A stretch of 64,000 nucleotides of DNA, from NCBI GenBank assembly GCA_003864495.1, contig ML133411.1:202339-266338 (forward strand), written 5' to 3'. This document shows, piece after piece, positions 60,251 to 64,000 of the stretch (positions within the stretch are counted from its first letter, which is position 1; each line of letters begins with the position of its first letter). The DNA is from Nemopilema nomurai (taxonomy: Eukaryota; Cnidaria; Scyphozoa; Rhizostomeae; Rhizostomatidae). A program made the translations under genes and the position numbers. The notes beneath the pieces were generated by a model. It made no database searches. It was not told the origin of the DNA and saw nothing but the letters and a program-made list of their open reading frames with translations.

Positions 60251-61407
60251 CAGATACTTGGGAATGGAACTGATAAATGTGGAATTGACTGTCTGTGTGT
60301 GTTTGATACATGTGGTGAACTGATACATGTGGAATCAACATGAATTTTACCTTTAAATTGTCCTTTTCTTCCTGTGAAACAGATCTCTTTCTTTCACATA
60401 TCTGTGCCTTATTTGATGGCCTGTTGAATTCTAAATGTCCCACATTTTTTGTGAACTAATGATGGACAACTACAGTTTTTCAAACACACATAACAACAAT
60501 CACCAGGTGCTACTGCACCATGTGGACCAGGAAAACTATCCTGAACAAATTTTCTTCTGCATCCATCAGCAACAACATACTGCTTCTTTTCTGACTGATA
60601 GTGGCTTGTTAAAAAGCCATTATATAAGAAATAGCAATGACTTTTCTTACTATCCCTTCCTGCCCGTCCACATTCCTGAAGATATGACTCAACAGTTTTT
60701 GCTGGCCCAAAATGGATTATTCTATGCACATTTTTACAATCAACTCCCATTCCGAAAGCCACTGTTACAACTATTATTCTCAAATGACTGTCCTCTTTAT
60801 TAATTTCTTTGAGAATGTGATCCTTGAATGATGCTGGTGTTCCAGCATGAAACATTTCAACTAGCCTTGCAGTTGGTATGCCTTGCATTATAAAATTTGT
60901 CAGCCAACACAATTTCAAACATTTTCCAAATCAAAGCACATTGATTTCTAGTTTGACAAAACATAATTGTTCTTTTTGTATCAACACCATAGTTCTTAAC
61001 TTCATCAATGACGTCAGAAAAAATAACCTGCAATTTTGTGTCATTGCCTATGTACTTGCAATGAAAAACAATATTGCGTTTCACTGGACTTTTCTCTACA
61101 ATAAAGGTGCTAAACATCCGCAAATTTAGTGCATTGAAAATTGATGCCTTGGTAGATTTTGATTTTTTTTTTGCTTCGATTCGCGATTTCCAGGCCAAGG
61201 GGAGAAAATTTTCTTGCCCTCGATCGGCCGAGCTTGCCCCGGTCACGTGTCTCGCTTTGCAGCCCTCCATTGTTTGGGGACAAAAGAGAGTCCTCTTCCA
61301 CCAATTGATATGCAAGTTGCCGACGTGAGTGACGCGTCGCAGCAGAGCAGCAAGGCGTAGATCGGTAGTAGAGAACAACAACGTGCTCGGGACAGGGCAG
61401 GGGTCAT

Positions 61408-62870
61408 TTCATGCTTGCTACCTGTGTGGATTGGACGTGCTCACTATTACCGGAGCTGCTTCTCATTGCGTTTTGGGGGATTTCGACGTGGAAAGCTGCC
61501 TTACAGTAAGTAACTTTCGTTTCTCCTTTCGATCTGATGATTTTTCTGATGTTGAACTAAATTTCCGTGCGTTTTTCACGATTTTTCAATGCACACCACT
61601 CTGGGTAGCTTCCATCTGCCACGAAAAATTTGCTAGCCACGAGCTTGCTTGCTTTCGAGGATGTTTTCTGAATGCTAAATTGATTGCTTACTTAAAATGA
61701 TGCTAAATAAGATTTGATTTCTTTGCTTTTTCCTCAGTTTAGGTGAGAAATCGAGCCGAAACTCGAGGTGGCTGAAGAAAAATTCACGAGAAACTTCAGG
61801 CACGCCCCACCCTGGCTCTCTCGCTGGCTACGAAATGCTGAAAACTTCGTCGTGCCCTCTAGAACGAATCAAAGTAAGTTTGTTTTGTTGCGTTATGATC
61901 GCCGTTTTTCTCATTTTTCTCTCGAGAAACTAGCTTTTGTGTGTGGTTTTTGCACCTGGCCGTTGACCTGTTGACCTCCTTCCGCCATGCCCCGAGGGCG
62001 TTTTTCACTCTAAATTGCTCTAAATACCTAGATAGCTTGCTTTCAGGGAAATTTCGGATAATCAATCGATTAACTTTTTTAATGATGGTACAGGAGGTTT
62101 GATTTTTGGCTTTTCTTCTTTTTTAGAGAGAAATCGAGTCGAAACTCGCTGTAGCAGCAACGTGGGGAACGGCAGGTACGCCCTCTCGCTGACTTCAAAA
62201 TGCTGAAAACTTCGTGCCCTCCAAATTGAATCAAAGTAAGTTTGTTGTGTTGCTTCAAGTTTGTCGTTTTCGTTGTTTTTCTGGTTCTTTTTTCGAAGAA
62301 TTGGGTTTTGTGCTAGATTTTGGCACCTGGCTGTTTGTCCTGTTGACTCCTTCCGCCAGCCTTCGAGGGCGTTTTTCATTCCAAATTGCTCTAAATAGCT
62401 TTGGCAGTAAACAACATGTTTGATGCATTCTAAAATCAGTAACTGCTGCTTTTTGTGGCCCTTTTCGATTGCGTTTTTGAGCAGACCTCTCTTTTAACGA
62501 GTTTTCCTTTCTTGCAGGGTCATGGCGTGGCGTCAAATATTATCCACTGTTGCCGTGCTTGGACAGAGAAAGGAAGAGCAAGAACTCAGTTTTTAATAAA
62601 CGAGGGACTACCGTACGAACTTTAAAACCCTTCGTGTTTATGTTGTATGTATTTAATTTTCTTGTTGGATGACGATGCGTGGTTTTCGATTTGACGTTTC
62701 CTTATTCTCGCGTTGTTACTTCAGTGTTGGTAGCATTGTTTGTGTTACTGCATCTATAGAATTAGTTTGGTGCCTATTGGTGGCAATAGTCAGTTTAGGG
62801 CCACAGCAAAGCCATTTTCTGTGTCTGCTAAGTTTCTTTAAATTACTCCAAACACATAGGACAGCGTAGC
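61408..62870 (+). repeat. duplicated spliced module, copy 2
   Basis: The more complete copy. Putative exons are: the first one, ending at about 61506 (TTACA|GTAAGTAAC); 61743-61870 and 62126-62233, which are tandem duplicates of each other and both end in GAATCAAA|GTAAGTTTG; and a last exon after TTTCTTGCAG (62518 on). The last exon encodes MAWRQILSTVAVLG... and stops after 24 codons (62595). Upstream (61190-61400) the sequence is unusually GC-rich for this window and includes GTCACGTG, which could be a promoter. Introns share CTTCCGCCATGCCCC-like segments with copy 1. Confidence 0.6.
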
Positions 62871-64000
62871 GAGCTAAATGAGCAAAAACCATTTCAATAG
62901 GACGGTTAAAACGTGCCACGGGGCAATTTTTATTTTTGTGTGTTGGCGACAGCAGTATAGAGGTTTTTCAGTTTGTCTATAAAAATAACTAGGATAGACA
63001 GTGATTTTCCACTATATACTTTGCAAAAACTAAAGGGCAGGCTTCGCACGATCAAATTTAACGGAGTTCGAAGTTGGAGCCGATTCGGGGGCAACATAGG
63101 AATCAATTTAGACGTCGAAAAGGTCTAAAAACAAAGCATTTTAAACTTGCTTCCCTAAAGGTTGATCAGCTAAAACATGGAGATTTTTTTTGTGGTCAAC
63201 TGTTCTTCGATGGAGAATTGACTGTGTAACCCTCAAACGATTCTATACTTAATCCGCCCACATTTTCTAAAACTTTGAGAAAAACATTGGCAGTGTAATC
63301 TACCCCCAATATTTTCCAAAACGGCCAACCAAGAAGTTTTTAGTGTCGGCTTCTTCGGACTTGCCAAGTAGGAAGGTGTCATGTTGTGTTGTTTGTTTCA
63401 TGCCGCGGTCGCTTGGCCCCATGACTCGCTGGAACAAGGTTCCTTGAAGGGTGTTAACATTAACGAGTTGTCAACTTGATTGATTGCCGCCTCTGGACAC
63501 CATGAAACTGCAATGGGACGTGCACTCGGTCTTGCATGTGCAAGTAACCGAAGTCCGCCAAGAATTAAAGCATTACGACTCTACATCTCAAACCTTGGTT
63601 CTGGAAACATTTACTACTGCTTTTGGCGCACAAAGTTCAAAAACATAGAGCGATGAAGCTAAAAGTGACTTGAAAGACGAATCACCCCAAACGCCCACTC
63701 CGAGCGTGCTCGCCGAAATATTTACTGAAAAAAATTTGCGTTGCAAATAAAAAATGTTTAAGGTTATGTAAATGAAATCGATGGCTGTGCGTGATTAAAA
63801 TCATATGATATTTAGGTTCACGATAAATCCTGTCACTCTTATATAATATATTCCAGTAAAACTTTGAAGAAAACTCTCACCACAGATAAACAATATATTG
63901 GTAAAACAGAAGACTAGCCCCCAAAACCCCACTGCGCGGGCTTAAAACCCCTTCTTTGGAAAAGGAACTGCCCCTTAAAACTACCCTATAAACAAAAAAG
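62871..64000. other. right end of window, no gene seen
   Basis: No ORF, repeat or RNA structure could be supported. Composition is moderately AT-rich with a GC-richer patch at about 63400-63560. Confidence 0.4.

Larger units (their letters stand above)
54496..61140 (-). pseudogene. RecQ-like helicase, C-terminal part, split by an LTR retrotransposon
   Basis: Reading down the minus strand: IVEKSPVKRNIVFHCKY and KRTIMFCQTRNQCALIWKMF (helicase domain 2, about 61080-60915) are followed by a frameshift near 60890. MFHAGTPASFKDHILKEINK, IIVVTVAFGMGVDCKNVHRI and YLQECGRAGRDSKKSH (motifs IV-VI) then run to about 60640, and a Cys-rich stretch (GDCCYVCLKNCSC) follows. After frame breaks near 60400-60250 comes LRHCDHLFTLNDVFAVVEIW and an acidic tail. 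The retrotransposon (54600-59943) cuts the frame after MAVVMEAL; it resumes at DRSGHTNQSLSD and stops at TGA 54496. The N-terminal ATPase half (Walker A, DEAH) is missing: homology ends near 61140, at the duplicated module. Family: 3'-5' DNA helicases. Confidence 0.75.

Overview
The window reads as a repeat-dense, AT-rich eukaryotic (metazoan) nuclear genome segment. GT-AG introns, a tRNA-derived SINE, a 362/363-bp satellite and relics of many transposon superfamilies are all visible. The protein families I recognise (HARBI1-like, ISL2EU with its YqaJ partner, KDZ-like CxC cluster, DUF6589, piggyBac, C2H2-tyrosine recombinase-SANT, RecQ-like helicase, BEL/Gypsy-type LTR pol) are a mix I associate with marine invertebrates. 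A cnidarian is my best guess from family recollection, not from a search. There are no bacterial operons, rRNA or CRISPR.

Layout. 0-2.8 kb: coiled-coil plus pseudokinase gene (+) with one frameshift. 3.7-11.4 kb: a minus-strand four-exon gene (homeodomain-like plus HMG-box-like) whose exon phases all agree. 12.9-14.9 kb: 5' exons of a KDZ-like gene (+). 15.8-17.8 kb: two nonautonomous DNA elements. 19.1-21.8 kb: a minus-strand micro-exon gene built largely of 24-nt symmetric exons, three of them tandem duplicates. 21.9-25.9 kb: decayed ISL2EU element (transposase + and YqaJ nuclease - strand, convergent). 26.26-31.74 kb: a complete 5.48-kb DNA transposon with 33-bp terminal inverted repeats, 8-bp target duplications, subterminal repeat arrays and a spliced transposase-like gene of a family I cannot name. 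31.9-33.9 kb: Harbinger remnant (HARBI1-like plus Myb-like partner). 34.0-35.7 kb: dead LINE. 35.7-37.1 kb and 61.4-62.9 kb: two direct copies of a spliced, mostly non-coding-looking module. 37.1-41.2 kb: piggyBac fragment, then a DUF6589 gene relic. 41.85-48.46 kb: satellite of about 18 monomers with trimeric higher-order structure. 48.6-61.1 kb (- strand): RecQ-like helicase followed by a zinc-finger tyrosine recombinase with a C-terminal SANT domain. The recombinase is split by a TTAA-flanked 3.09-kb element and the helicase by a 5.3-kb LTR retrotransposon.

Most coding material is decaying mobile DNA. The two models that look most like functioning genes are the homeodomain/HMG gene and the micro-exon gene, because their splice sites and phases chain without stops (the former has a frameshift near its 3' end). 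The most interesting items are the micro-exon gene, the 5.48-kb transposon, and the adjacent co-oriented RecQ/tyrosine-recombinase pair. All assignments come from reading the sequence; no search or alignment was run.
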